64,000 bases of DNA from Macrocystis pyrifera (lineage: Eukaryota > Sar > Phaeophyceae > Laminariales > Laminariaceae), in contig JASSKH010000004.1 in the NCBI GenBank assembly GCA_031763025.1, forward strand, positions 2,232,001 to 2,296,000, given 5' to 3'. A model generated the notes under the pieces. That model was not told the origin of the DNA. It did no database searches and saw only the letters and a program-made list of their open reading frames with translations. Both the position numbers and the translations under genes were made by a program. Positions 46,116 through 55,758 of this stretch are shown piece after piece. Positions within the stretch are counted from its first letter, which is position 1. Every line of letters starts with the position of its first letter.

Positions 46116-46290
46116 TTGCACTTTGCTTTCGAAGTTGTATTATATTAGTGCGCAACCCCCAGCCCGGAAAGGGGGGTTGGAGAAGGGGTGACCCCCCCGG
46201 GGCTGCCCAAACGGCAACCCCGCGCTCACATCTGTATACTCGAGTCAACTCCCAACCCAACTGGCGACACAGAACTCTCGACGCCAGCCT
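46116..46290 (-). repeat. Orphan B repeat of the tyrosine-recombinase family
   Basis: 175 bp nearly identical to 46960-47134 (and 59423-59595): sense end AACTTCGAAAGCAAAGTGC, with a G/C-rich hairpin inside. It is separated from the element's A repeat by 470 bp of unrelated sequence. It could be the outer B2 repeat of a split-direct-repeat element or a relic of an older copy. Confidence 0.6.
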
Positions 46291-46762
46291 ACCAAACCGC
46301 TATCAGAAAAGCCGTTTCTGACAAATAACTCGAGAAACCACACCAAGTACAAGATAACCTCACACGTGAGAAAATCGACACGTACTTGTACCAGGCATAT
46401 ACAATAACACAAGTACATTTTAAACTAACAATGCACTTCAGTGTTAATATACGGATAACCCCCTTCTCCGATACTTTCAGATTGCGCGCAAAATCCGAGC
46501 CGATGCAACACCACGTCAACGCCATGTTTACTTTAATCAACTATAAAAGTATGATATAAAGAAACCCCACTTGCATCGAACCATACCAAACGCCAAATAA
46601 GGCGGCTAGCCCACGCCGCCACTCGCGCAATCTACGACACCCGGTCGCACCATCCGCGAAATTACCGGGTACGTATAACATACAGCAACAAACGCAAACG
46701 TTACTGCGACTATTGAACTCCCCCCCCACTGACTCCCTCAAAAGCACGGGCGGGTGGCCGGG

Positions 46763-46959
46763 AACTCAAACTAGTCTCACACCTTGGACCTGTAGCTCTG
46801 CCTCTGCCTCACTGCGCTGATACGTGTAGGTTGCGGCTACGTACCAGACAAGGTGTGGCTACGATTCATGCTGCCATGAATCACCGCAGTCATCTGATTG
46901 GCTTGAACTTCTTACGTACGTACAAAACTCACATTCTCTTCTTCCGAGAATATTCTGCT
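46763..46959 (-). repeat. A2 terminal repeat, copy A
   Basis: Direct copy of A1 at the 3' end of copy A, immediately after the B repeat in sense. Lacks the CCAAGGGC-like segment found in A1. Confidence 0.78.
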
Positions 46960-47134
46960 TTGCACTTTGCTTTCGAAGTTGTATTATATTAATGCGCAAC
47001 CCCCCGCCCGGAAAGGGGGGTTGGAGAAGGGGTGACCCCCCCGGGGCTGCCCCAACGGCAACCCCGCGCTCACATCCGTATACTCGAGTCAACTCCCAAC
47101 CCAACTGGCGACACAGAACTCTCGACGCCAGCCT
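46960..47134 (-). repeat. B1 repeat, copy A
   Basis: 175 bp between recombinase ORF and A2. Contains an 8-bp stem AACCCCCC/GGGGGGTT on the plus-strand rendering and a run of G/C-rich palindromes. Repeated at 46116-46290. Confidence 0.75.
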
Positions 47135-47242
47135 CCATCACACATGGGAGTTGACCCTATTTACTGATGTGTTCTTACTACCCCTTCCCCTCCCACTTGC
47201 AATCTCATAGGGAACGCATGTAATAACACACTTCACCATAAT

Positions 47243-48341
47243 TTACTTCTGCCCATTCACCTCTCAGAGTGAATTAACTCGCCCCCACTCAGCGCCCTGG
47301 CCCGGCTGGATCCCACCGCTAAGTCCTTCCTGGGCCATAACGTCTGCTACCCAACTGGCATCCTTTCCGTGACTGCGAACATACGCCTTGTACGCATCGG
47401 ACGCCCATCGGCCCTCACGCTGCAACACCTCTGGTGTCGCCCCCCCCCCGCCGACAAGTGTGTTGCGCCCCCAATCCTCAGAGAGTGCAGAGCGAACTCC
47501 TCCGCACGCCCGCCCGCCAACGCAACCACTTTCCGCAAAGCTGTCGTCGCTTGCTGCTGTGTCCACATGGACCATCTGCCATTACCAACGCCGAAAGCGG
47601 CAAGGGGGGCCGACGAGGGAAGAAACAGATAACAGGACATCAATTCGATCATGAGATCGACAGCACCGCCACCTTCGCCCACGTGCAACGCCGGACCGCA
47701 ACGTACGCGCGTTAGAACCGCCCCTTTTCGCAGTTGGTCCCCTTTCGACCCACGAAACCGAACCTCTACGCGGTCTGCGGTGGGCCACTGCGCAACTGTG
47801 AGCTGTATTTTTTCGCGAAAAAAGGCTACGTCGGCCCGTCGCAAACAATACGTCTCATGCACACGTGACCGAGTTTCGGCAAACATTTCCGAGGCGCGAG
47901 TCAAAAAACAGAATGAAGCGCAGAGGGCAAGCCACAAGACGCGACCCCCCGTCTGCCACGTAGATATCAATTTCTCGCCCGCGATCAACATTTCCCACGA
48001 AACCGGCCTACGAACGGTTGCTTGGTTACCAGCGTCGGCATGCGAACGAGCGGCGCCTTTGAGTGCATTAACCAACACCGGATGAGTAGTGTCCAGCTCG
48101 AACCCTCGTGAAATACGATGAAAAAACTTGATCGCTGACAAATGACTCTCGATGGTTGCCGACCGCAATTTCTTGGTGGCAAAAGCGTACGCGACGTACT
48201 CGAACAAGTGCCACACGTTGGTCATGCTGTCTCCGCACCGGTCTAGGAATACAGACATGCCACACCGTACCCGAAAGTCTACCCACGCGCCAAATGCCCC
48301 TGATAAGTGCGTTCAGACGAGGTCGCAATGGCATTTCGCAT
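47243..48341 (-). pseudogene. Tyrosine recombinase ORF, copy A (broken)
   Basis: The body is open from 48258 to the G run near 47441: MSVFLDRCGDSM, LTRASEMF (first catalytic Arg), HSLRIGGATH (HxxR). A G10 run (G8 in copy B) shifts the frame before the last Trp and the Tyr nucleophile, and a T run near 48293 shifts the N-terminus. Overlaps the end of ORF2 in another frame, as in copy B. Confidence 0.75.
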
Positions 48342-50806
48342 GAGTTCGAGGCCAACACCGAAGTACAGAGGTATGTGCCCGCATCCCCCAGGTCCTGCTC
48401 CTGCCACGGAATATCGGGTCGAACAGCACGCAGATTAGCGAGGACGGAAGCACAGTCCCACCGCGAGATACCATCAGCGGCCACGTTAAAAAATGCCCCG
48501 TACGTGTTTTGCGTCAAAGTGCCAACCAGAGGACAGTTCGAGCACACCAAGAAGGCGCATTAATGCGCTAGATCTCGACTCCTTGCCCCCGCGACAACGG
48601 CGCACCCACTCTACGGCTGCCTCGTTGTCGCCCCGCAATAACACACAATCCCCCATTTCGAACGGACTTTCAGCACAAGCAGAGACGAGAACCCATGCAG
48701 AAACCACCATGCCCAGCAGTTCGAGGACATTAATTGATATATCGTTCTCATCTGCAACGGACTTGCTCGATCCACAATCGAGCCCGTTCCCCTGCGTCAA
48801 GCTCGTATCGCCAGTACACACCAGTTTCAAGACAAAACCCCCCGACAGCGGTTTTAGATGCGTCCGAAAACAGAGTACGTCTAGGGGGGCGCTCAAGCAA
48901 ATGATACATCGGAGCCGACAAGGTTCCGCCGCGCGCGTCCAACCCTTCCTCAACGAACCACCTCCAAAACTCGAGGTCACCGTGGAACTCGGGTCCCAGG
49001 GCGAGACGCCGCCCGGGGTTTGCCATACGACAATCAAAATCAGCTCCGGCGGCAATGCGCGGCATACCAACCGAAGCCAACAAGCGGTTAACGAAAAAGC
49101 GCCCCGGACGAACAGCAAAGGACACATGCATGAGAAAGCCAACTAACTGTGACACCTGCTTCGCTGAAGCGGACGCACGAGACGAGGGCCACTCCGCGAG
49201 GATATTGTGCAGCTTGAGGCGCTTATGCGACGGCAACGTAACAGTAAGCGCTTCAGTATCAATGATCCATCCCAAGACTTCGAGTCGCGTGTCTCAGTTA
49301 GTTATTTTCTTGGCTGACAAGAGGGGTGGATCGGAAACACCACGTTCGCCCAACAAGTCAAAATGGTCCGACGCCAGCGACTGTACAGCACGCAAGCAAC
49401 GGCGGCCGTCCGGCCACCATTGCAACTCGACGAGAATGCCATCGTCAACGTAGTACCTCACAAAAAAAATTGCTTCCGGTGAGGCCTCCTGCGCCAGGAA
49501 CGGGCCCACAATCACGCGGAATAGCAACAACCTGAACTCCCCGCGGCGGGGAGAGTTCAACGTGCGAAACGGCGGCAGCCCCTTGTGGGGAAACATCTGC
49601 GCCTTGAAACGTAGTGTGGGTGTGAGCATGCTCGAGCGCAGAGGCCATCAACCCCCAAAACCCAGGACTAGTACGCCAACCAAATTGCAAGCGCAAATCC
49701 ACGACAACGCGATTGCCGAAAACGTATCCAAAGGTCGATGCGCCTGCCGGATCAACCAAAACCTGTCGAAAAGCGTCTTTAACGTCCACACGACACAGCA
49801 GGATCCGAGCGCGAATACCGTGCGTCTGTCGCAAAAACAACACCCGTAAAAGCACATCACGAAGCACGTGTCCGAGCTCGCACGATGGCGCGGAGTCAAA
49901 GTCAGTGTCACCGTTAACACTGGTTCGACCATTCCCGCGCGCAAACGTGAGATCGTGAATAATCCTTAACTTGGGTTCGAGAACGACGCTCAGCGGTGAA
50001 ATGCGAAGACCCTGATCTCGTCTGCAAATCGCAATTCAAACACCACCGCTCGGCCGTGCACAACGTCTGCGCATATCTTATCGTGGATAGCCACCGTATG
50101 CATGGCAACGCCCGGGTGATTACCATACGCGAGTTCTGTGGTCAAATCCCCCCCCCGTGCAACGCAAACAGGCGCGCCTGGCGCCAGCACACGAAGCAAC
50201 AAAGAAATACGGGGGAATTTCTTGATCTCACCAAACCAGTGCTGTACGACGGCAACGTTAATATGTGAAGCGAACAATGAGGCGCCGATGGTGGACAGGA
50301 AAAGAGGAACACTGCCTTGACACTGTCGCAAGAGTGAGGAGCTGATCGAAGCGATCTGATCGAGGCTCGCTGAGCCTCGCCCAGATACTGCCTGCGCCAC
50401 TACCTCCCGAGCGGCGATCCACGCATCTACCTCATCTGTGATCGTATCCAAACGCACGTCACCGACCGCACCCTGCACGCACACCGGGTCCACGGACCCA
50501 TCACCCTGCACACACACCGTGTCACCGGGCAAATAACTCGCACGCACGCCCATATCCGTACCTTGCTTTGAGAAGGGAACCGAACCCGGAGTCACAGCGA
50601 CGCGATCTCGCCCGACACCGCCGTCGCCAGCCCGAGCACCTAAGGCGCGCCCACGCACCCCCCCCCCCCCCCCTCCTTCGTGGGTTGCCAGCCGAGTGCC
50701 CGCTCCGCCGCTGGCGACAAGCGCCGTCGCCGTTCTGCCACCTGCCCGCGCCGCCACCGCCCCCCCCAGTGTTGGCCCAACCGACAGGAAGGGCCCGTGT
50801 CTTCAT
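48279..50806 (-). pseudogene. ORF2 reverse transcriptase-RNase H, copy A (broken)
   Basis: Starts at the ATG overlapping the ORF1 stop (50806). Reverse transcriptase motifs are readable: CRVDVKDAFRQV, LQFGWRTSPGFWGL, YYVDDGILV; RNase H: LFSDASKTAVGG, INVLELLG, LRGDNEAAVEW, ISRWD. Lesions against copy B: altered G run near 50660, 1-nt loss near 50014, a TGA in place of TGG at about 49291, and a 2-nt loss near 48780. A T8 tract just before the YVDD (A8 at 49462-49469 on plus) requires a +1 shift in both copies. Confidence 0.8.
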
Positions 50807-52311
50807 CCCGAACCAGAACCGCCACCTGCCCCGGCCCCCCCACGACCCCCACCTGGGCGGAGCACCATAGCCCGCGACCCACCAGCCTGCGCCTCCGCGC
50901 CTCCTCGCAATACCCCCGCCGGTGCCGCCGATCTACCATCGAGGAGCGCCGTAGGAGACGAGGCGTCGGACGTGGTATTAGCGTGCACGAAATTGCAGTC
51001 GGAGAACCGACATCGACCCGTGGACGAAAACATCCTGCACAGCGGGGCGTTCTTCTTTCTGGGCGGACCCATCCTGGCGGGGGCGAGGCTTTGGCTCCGC
51101 TTGTATGCCCCATCCCGACTGTCGCGTGGACCTTGGAGACCTTCGACAAGCCTCAGAACGTCGCCCCCGGACGAGCAAAAGGAGAGCGTGCGACTGAAGG
51201 CAGGGACAGGCGGCGCGTCGAACACCGCGTCAGACTGAGGGGGAACGGTCAACGGACGAACTTGCTGGGCGAACCTCATCAGGTCGTTCACCCAAAGACG
51301 TAAGTCGTCGTTCACCATTTCGCTCATGCCGGCCCTTGCCGTGGAGCTGGAAAGCGAAAAGATGTTGCTGAGAGTGTGACGGTGCAGACCAGCAGCCGCG
51401 GATGTAAAGGAGGCGTTGACGGGTGCCAGCCGGTCCAGGCACGCGCGGTCGTCGGCGACCTCCGCCGAGAGTCCAACTGTAAGAACCGCCATAAGAGCCT
51501 GGCTTAAGAGATCCAGGCGGTCCGCGACCATCACCAGGTGGTCAACCGGGCGATCGGCACGTGGCCCATGCAAGGCCACGTCAAAATTGCTGATGGCACG
51601 AAGCTGAGCCGCCACCGCCGCCGTAACATCGACGCTCTCCCCCATTAACGACTGGATATCCGCGGCCGACTCGCCGAGGTTCGGGGGCAAGCGTCCCCGA
51701 AGCAGCCAGTGTTTGCGAGATGACATTTTCTTCCACATGGCCGTGTCGTCGGTGAGCTGCGATTTCTGTACATGGCGCTCCCTCGCATCTCCGCTGCCCC
51801 GAACAGAAGGCTCACGGTCGGAAAAATTGTCAACAAACTGCTGGAGGAGCACTTCGTTGTTGGCGATCTTGGATACGCTGCTGGTGACGGCGTCCCGAAG
51901 GCCAGCCACAGACAGGAGCACGTTGTCCAGTGTAGATTTGACGCCTAGTATATCCGTGTCTATTCGGGAAAACTCGGATGCCACCAGGTTTTGCCAATGC
52001 AGAACGTCAGCCGTCGATACTGCTCCCCCCGAGGCTGCCGGCATAGATGAAGGACCAGCCGAAGCCGCAGTGGTGGCAACAGCAGCCGCAGCGTTGGCCT
52101 GGCGAGCGGACGCAGCTTCTTCCGCGGCCTGGCGAGCCTCGGCCTCGGCTATCCCAGCACGGCGTGCGTCTACCTCCGCTTGCACAGCAGCTACAGCAGC
52201 ATGAGCATTCGCCTCAGCTTCTGTTTGTGCAGCAAACCTCGCAGCCTGCGCCTCGCTCGCAATAGTAGACGCATTGGCCGTGGCCTCCGGCGACTTGCTC
52301 TCGTCGGACAT
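50803..52311 (-). CDS. ORF1 (gag-like, CCCH zinc finger), copy A
   Basis: 502 codons, starting MSDESKSPEATANAST and ending AGAGGGSGSG. The N-terminal ~100 residues are Ala/Glu-rich and probably helical; the middle is a globular region of unknown fold. Near residue 435 is one CCCH zinc finger (CRMFSSTGRCRFSDCNFVH). It ends in a Gly-rich tail. A role as nucleic-acid-binding gag is inferred from its position in front of the reverse transcriptase. Its stop overlaps the next start as ATGA (50803-50806). Intact here, frameshifted in copy B. Confidence 0.8.
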   Translation of the reverse strand: MSDESKSPEATANASTIASEAQAARFAAQTEAEANAHAAVAAVQAEVDARRAGIAEAEARQAAEEAASARQANAAAAVATTAASAGPSSMPAASGGAVSTADVLHWQNLVASEFSRIDTDILGVKSTLDNVLLSVAGLRDAVTSSVSKIANNEVLLQQFVDNFSDREPSVRGSGDARERHVQKSQLTDDTAMWKKMSSRKHWLLRGRLPPNLGESAADIQSLMGESVDVTAAVAAQLRAISNFDVALHGPRADRPVDHLVMVADRLDLLSQALMAVLTVGLSAEVADDRACLDRLAPVNASFTSAAAGLHRHTLSNIFSLSSSTARAGMSEMVNDDLRLWVNDLMRFAQQVRPLTVPPQSDAVFDAPPVPAFSRTLSFCSSGGDVLRLVEGLQGPRDSRDGAYKRSQSLAPARMGPPRKKNAPLCRMFSSTGRCRFSDCNFVHANTTSDASSPTALLDGRSAAPAGVLRGGAEAQAGGSRAMVLRPGGGRGGAGAGGGSGSG

Positions 52312-52314
52312 CCC

Positions 52315-52521
52315 GAACTCAAACTAGTCTCACACCTTGGACCTGTAGCTCTGCCTCTGCTTCACTGCGCTGATACGTGTAGGTTGCGGTTACGTACCAG
52401 ACAAGGTGTGTTTACCAAGGGCTACGATCCATGCTGCCATGAATCACCGCAGTCATCTGATTGGCTTGAACTTCTAACGTACGTACAAAACTCACATTCT
52501 CTTCTTCCGAGAATATTCTGC
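52315..52521 (-). repeat. A1 terminal repeat, copy A
   Basis: About 207 bp directly before ORF1. It matches 46763-46959 (with ~10 bases missing there), 54026-54238 and 59596-59808. It contains GTACGTAC and TACACGTATCAGCGC landmarks. Confidence 0.8.
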
Positions 52522-54025
52522 GTTTCAACGTGTAGCTTTCATGCGGTACTCTCACCCGAATAAAAACCTGATTGCTATACCGGACAGCGGACCGGTTTCA
52601 CTGCAGTACTTCATGCCGGGAGGCAGCAGTGTTGATACTTTGCTGCGGCAGTATGGGACACTGTTTTAGGGCCCAGGATCGAGGGAGATCTTGCCGTACG
52701 ACCTGTAGTATCATCAACAGTTAATTTCTGTATAGCAGTATGAATACCATATAGAACGGCTTCACAACAGCAGTACTTTATGCCGAGAGGCAGTGGTGTT
52801 GATGCTTTGCTGCGGTAATAAGGGACAACTATCGTAAGGCCCAAATATCGAGGGAGATGTTGCCGTACGACCAATAGTATTACCAACATATTTATATACA
52901 TCCTCCAGGTTGTTGTCTTGAGTTTGTTAGACCAACGTCTTCTACCCAGCTTCACTCTGTTCATCCAGCTTCAAGTATGCCCCGTGTGAATATGGTGTAT
53001 GTGTGTGTTCTTCACATTAAACCGTTCTTCTACTCGTCGACATTCAGCAATAGTGTCCGTGCTGATTCTTCACCCTACATATATACATACGGGTGTTGTG
53101 TAGTGCATCCAGCAGATACTGCTGCTGTGTAGGTGCTGTTTCAACGAGTCAACGTGATAACTCGTCAAGATAGGAAGAGAGATAGGCTCTAGGGTCCCTC
53201 GGGATCTTGTCATACAATTTTAGTATCATGGATATATTGTATACGTCCTCTATGTACGTTTGGGCAAAACGCAGATGTACTGCGAGCCAAAGGGTCCCTC
53301 GGGATCTTGCCGTACAGCAGTTTTAGTATTATGGACATATTGTATACGTCCTCTATGTACGTATGTGTCAAACGCGTGCTGCGAGCCACATGCGAGCCAA
53401 AGGGTCCTTCGGGATCTTGCCGTACAGTTTTTGTATTTTGGGTATATATTGTATACGTCCTTTATGTACGTATGTGTAAAAAGCATACTGCGAGCCACCC
53501 CCCCTGTACGCTTGTGGTTTAGTGTTCACCAACCCCGTATATCGATAAATCAACCTTGTTCGGGAAATAAATAAACAAAAACTGCAGTACAGCGTACAAC
53601 AGCAGTATGGTTCCTGTATTTTCTTCCAAATTACATGCACTTAGACTGATATTAACACCAATAGTGTACGGCAGTGCAGGTCGTCAGCACTATTATTTTT
53701 ATCTTTTTGAGCATCGTGCGTAGTGTTTAGACTACTGATAGCATTGTAGAGACGGAGATACGGCTCTTCTGTGTAATTCCGAGTTGAGGTGCCTTTGCTC
53801 CGGGCGGCGGTAGACAAGTTGTCGTGGCATGGTAGGCTCATCAGTAACTACGTCCAGCTTCACACTTAGAAAACCATCTATGGGAGGCGCTCATCCCGCA
53901 ATCATATTCAAAAGTACTCCCTAAACCTGCTTTTTCGATACCAGCAGCGTAGTAACACCTAACAGGTACACAAACTGAGATGCTAGAATTCACAATTCGA
54001 GATCTATTTGCAATCACTGGCAGGT
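52522..54025. other. Spacer between the two inverted tyrosine-recombinase elements
   Basis: No gene. Two related ~110-bp units (52602-52715, 52780-52885; landmark CGAGGGAGAT). A 'ttcttcacattaaacc' segment (about 53010) is also seen at 3096 and 31809. Three ~100-bp tandem units lie at 53191-53495. From 53940 it aligns to 19610 of unit I. Confidence 0.5.
53191..53495 (+). repeat. Three tandem ~100-110-bp units
   Basis: Units begin AGGGTCC(C/T)TCGGGATCTTG at 53191, 53291 and 53401 and share ATTGTATACGTCCT and GTACGTATGTG. They differ by small indels. Confidence 0.8.
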
Positions 54026-54238
54026 AAAGCAGAACATTCTCGGAAGAATGAGAGAATGTGAGTTTTGTACGTACGTAAGAAGTTCAAGCCAATCAGATGA
54101 CTGCGGTGATTCACGGTAGCATGAATCGTAGCCCTTGGCAAACACACCTTGTCTGGTACGTAGCCGCAACCTACACGTATCAGCGCAGTGAAGCAGAGGC
54201 AGAGCTACAGGTCCAAGGTGTGAGACTAGTTTGAGTTT
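54026..54238 (+). repeat. A1 terminal repeat, copy B
   Basis: About 213 bp, nearly identical to 59596-59808 and to the copy A repeats. Ends just before the ORF1 start. Confidence 0.83.
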
Positions 54239-54247
54239 GAGTTCGGG

Positions 54248-55758
54248 ATGTCCGACGAGAGCAAGTCGCCGGAGGCCACGGCCAATGCGTCTACTATTGC
54301 GCGCGAGGCGCAGGCTGCGAGGTTTGCTGCACAAACAGAAGCTGAGGCGAACGCTCATGCTGCTGTAGCTGCTGTGCAAGCGGAGGTAGACGCACGCCGT
54401 GTTGGGATAGCCGAGGCCGAGGCTCGCCAGGCCGCGGAAGACGCTGCGTCCATTCGCCAGGCCAACGCTGCAGCTGCTGTTGCCACCACTGCGGCTTCGG
54501 CTGGTCCTTCATCTATGCCGGCAGCCTCGGGGGGAGCAGTATCGACGGCTTACGTTCTGCATTGGCAAAACCAGGTGGCATCCGAGTTTTCCCGAATAGA
54601 CACGGATATACTAGGCGTCAAATCTACACTGGACAACGTGCTCCTGTCTGTGGCTGGCCTTCGGGACGCCGTCACCAGCAGCGTATCCAAGATCGCCAAC
54701 AACGAAGTGCTCCTCCAGCAGTTTGTTGACAATTTTCCCGACCGTGAGCCTTCTGTGCGGGACAGCGGAGATGCGAGGGAGCGCCATGTACAGAAATCGC
54801 AGCTCACCGACGACACGGCCATGTGGAAAAAAAAATGTCATCTCGCAAACACTGGCTGCTTCGGGGACGCTTGCCCCCGAACCTCGGCGAGTCGGCCGCG
54901 GATATCCAGTGGTTTGTGGGGGAGAGCGTCGATGTTACGGCGGCGGTGGCAGCTCAGCTTCGTGCCATCAGCAATTTTGACGTGGCCTTGTATGGGCCAC
55001 GTGCCGATCGCCCGGTTGACCACCTGGTGATGGTCGCGGACCGCCTGGATCTCCTGCGCCAGGCTCTTATGGCGGTTCTTACAGTTGGACTCTCGGCGGA
55101 GGTCGCCGACGACCGCGCGTGCCTGGACCGGCTGGCACCCGTCAACACCTCCTTTACATCCGCGGCTGCTGGTCTGCACCGTCACACTCTCAGCAATATC
55201 TTTTTGCTGTCCAGCTCCACGGCGAGGGCCGTCATGAGCGAAATGGTGAACGACGACTTACGTCTTTGGGTGAACGACCTGATGAGGTTCGCCCAGCAAG
55301 TTCGTCCGTTGACCGTGCCCCCTCAGTCTGACGCGGTGTTGGACGCGCCGCCTGTCCCTGCCTTCAGTCGCACGCTCTCCTTTTGCTCGTCCGGGGGCGA
55401 CGTTCTGAGGCTTGTCGAGGGTCTCCAAGGTCCACGCGACAGTCGGGATGGGGCATACAAGCGGAGCCAAAGCCTCGCCCCCGCCAGGATGGGTCCGCCC
55501 AGAAAGAAGAACGCCCCGCTGTGCAGGATGTTTTCGTCCACGGTTCGATGTCGGTTCTCCGACTGCAAATTCGTGCACGCTAATACCCCGTCCGACGCCT
55601 CGTCTCCTACGGCGCTCCTCGATGGGAGATCGGCGGCACCGGCCGGGGTAATGCGAGGAGGCGCGGAGGCGCAGGCTGGTGGGTCGCGGGCTATGGTGCT
55701 CCGCCCAGGTGGGGGTCGTGGGGGGGCCGGGGCAGGTGGCGGCTCTGGTTCGGGATGA
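54248..55758 (+). pseudogene. ORF1 (gag-like), copy B, one frameshift
   Basis: Same product as copy A ORF1. A run of nine A (about 54828-54836) has one extra base relative to copy A and breaks the frame after about 196 codons; the rest is open to 55758. The CCCH finger is present (CRMFSSTVRCRFSDCKFVH). The stop overlaps the ORF2 start (ATGA at 55755-55758). Confidence 0.8.

Larger units (their letters stand above)
46763..52521 (-). mobile_element. Tyrosine-recombinase (DIRS/Ngaro-type) retrotransposon, copy A
   Basis: Direct repeats A1 (52315-52521) and A2 (46763-46959) bound a minus-strand element: gag-like ORF1, reverse transcriptase/RNase H, tyrosine recombinase, then a B repeat (46960-47134). 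No DDE integrase or target duplication is seen, as expected for DIRS-like elements, which integrate through a tyrosine recombinase. Nearly identical to copy B but inverted. ORF1 is intact; ORF2 and the recombinase carry several lesions. Confidence 0.85.

Noticed and set aside
53191-53495. Possible CRISPR-like array
   Set aside because: Units of ~100 bp are tandem and similar throughout, without unique spacers, in a eukaryotic context.
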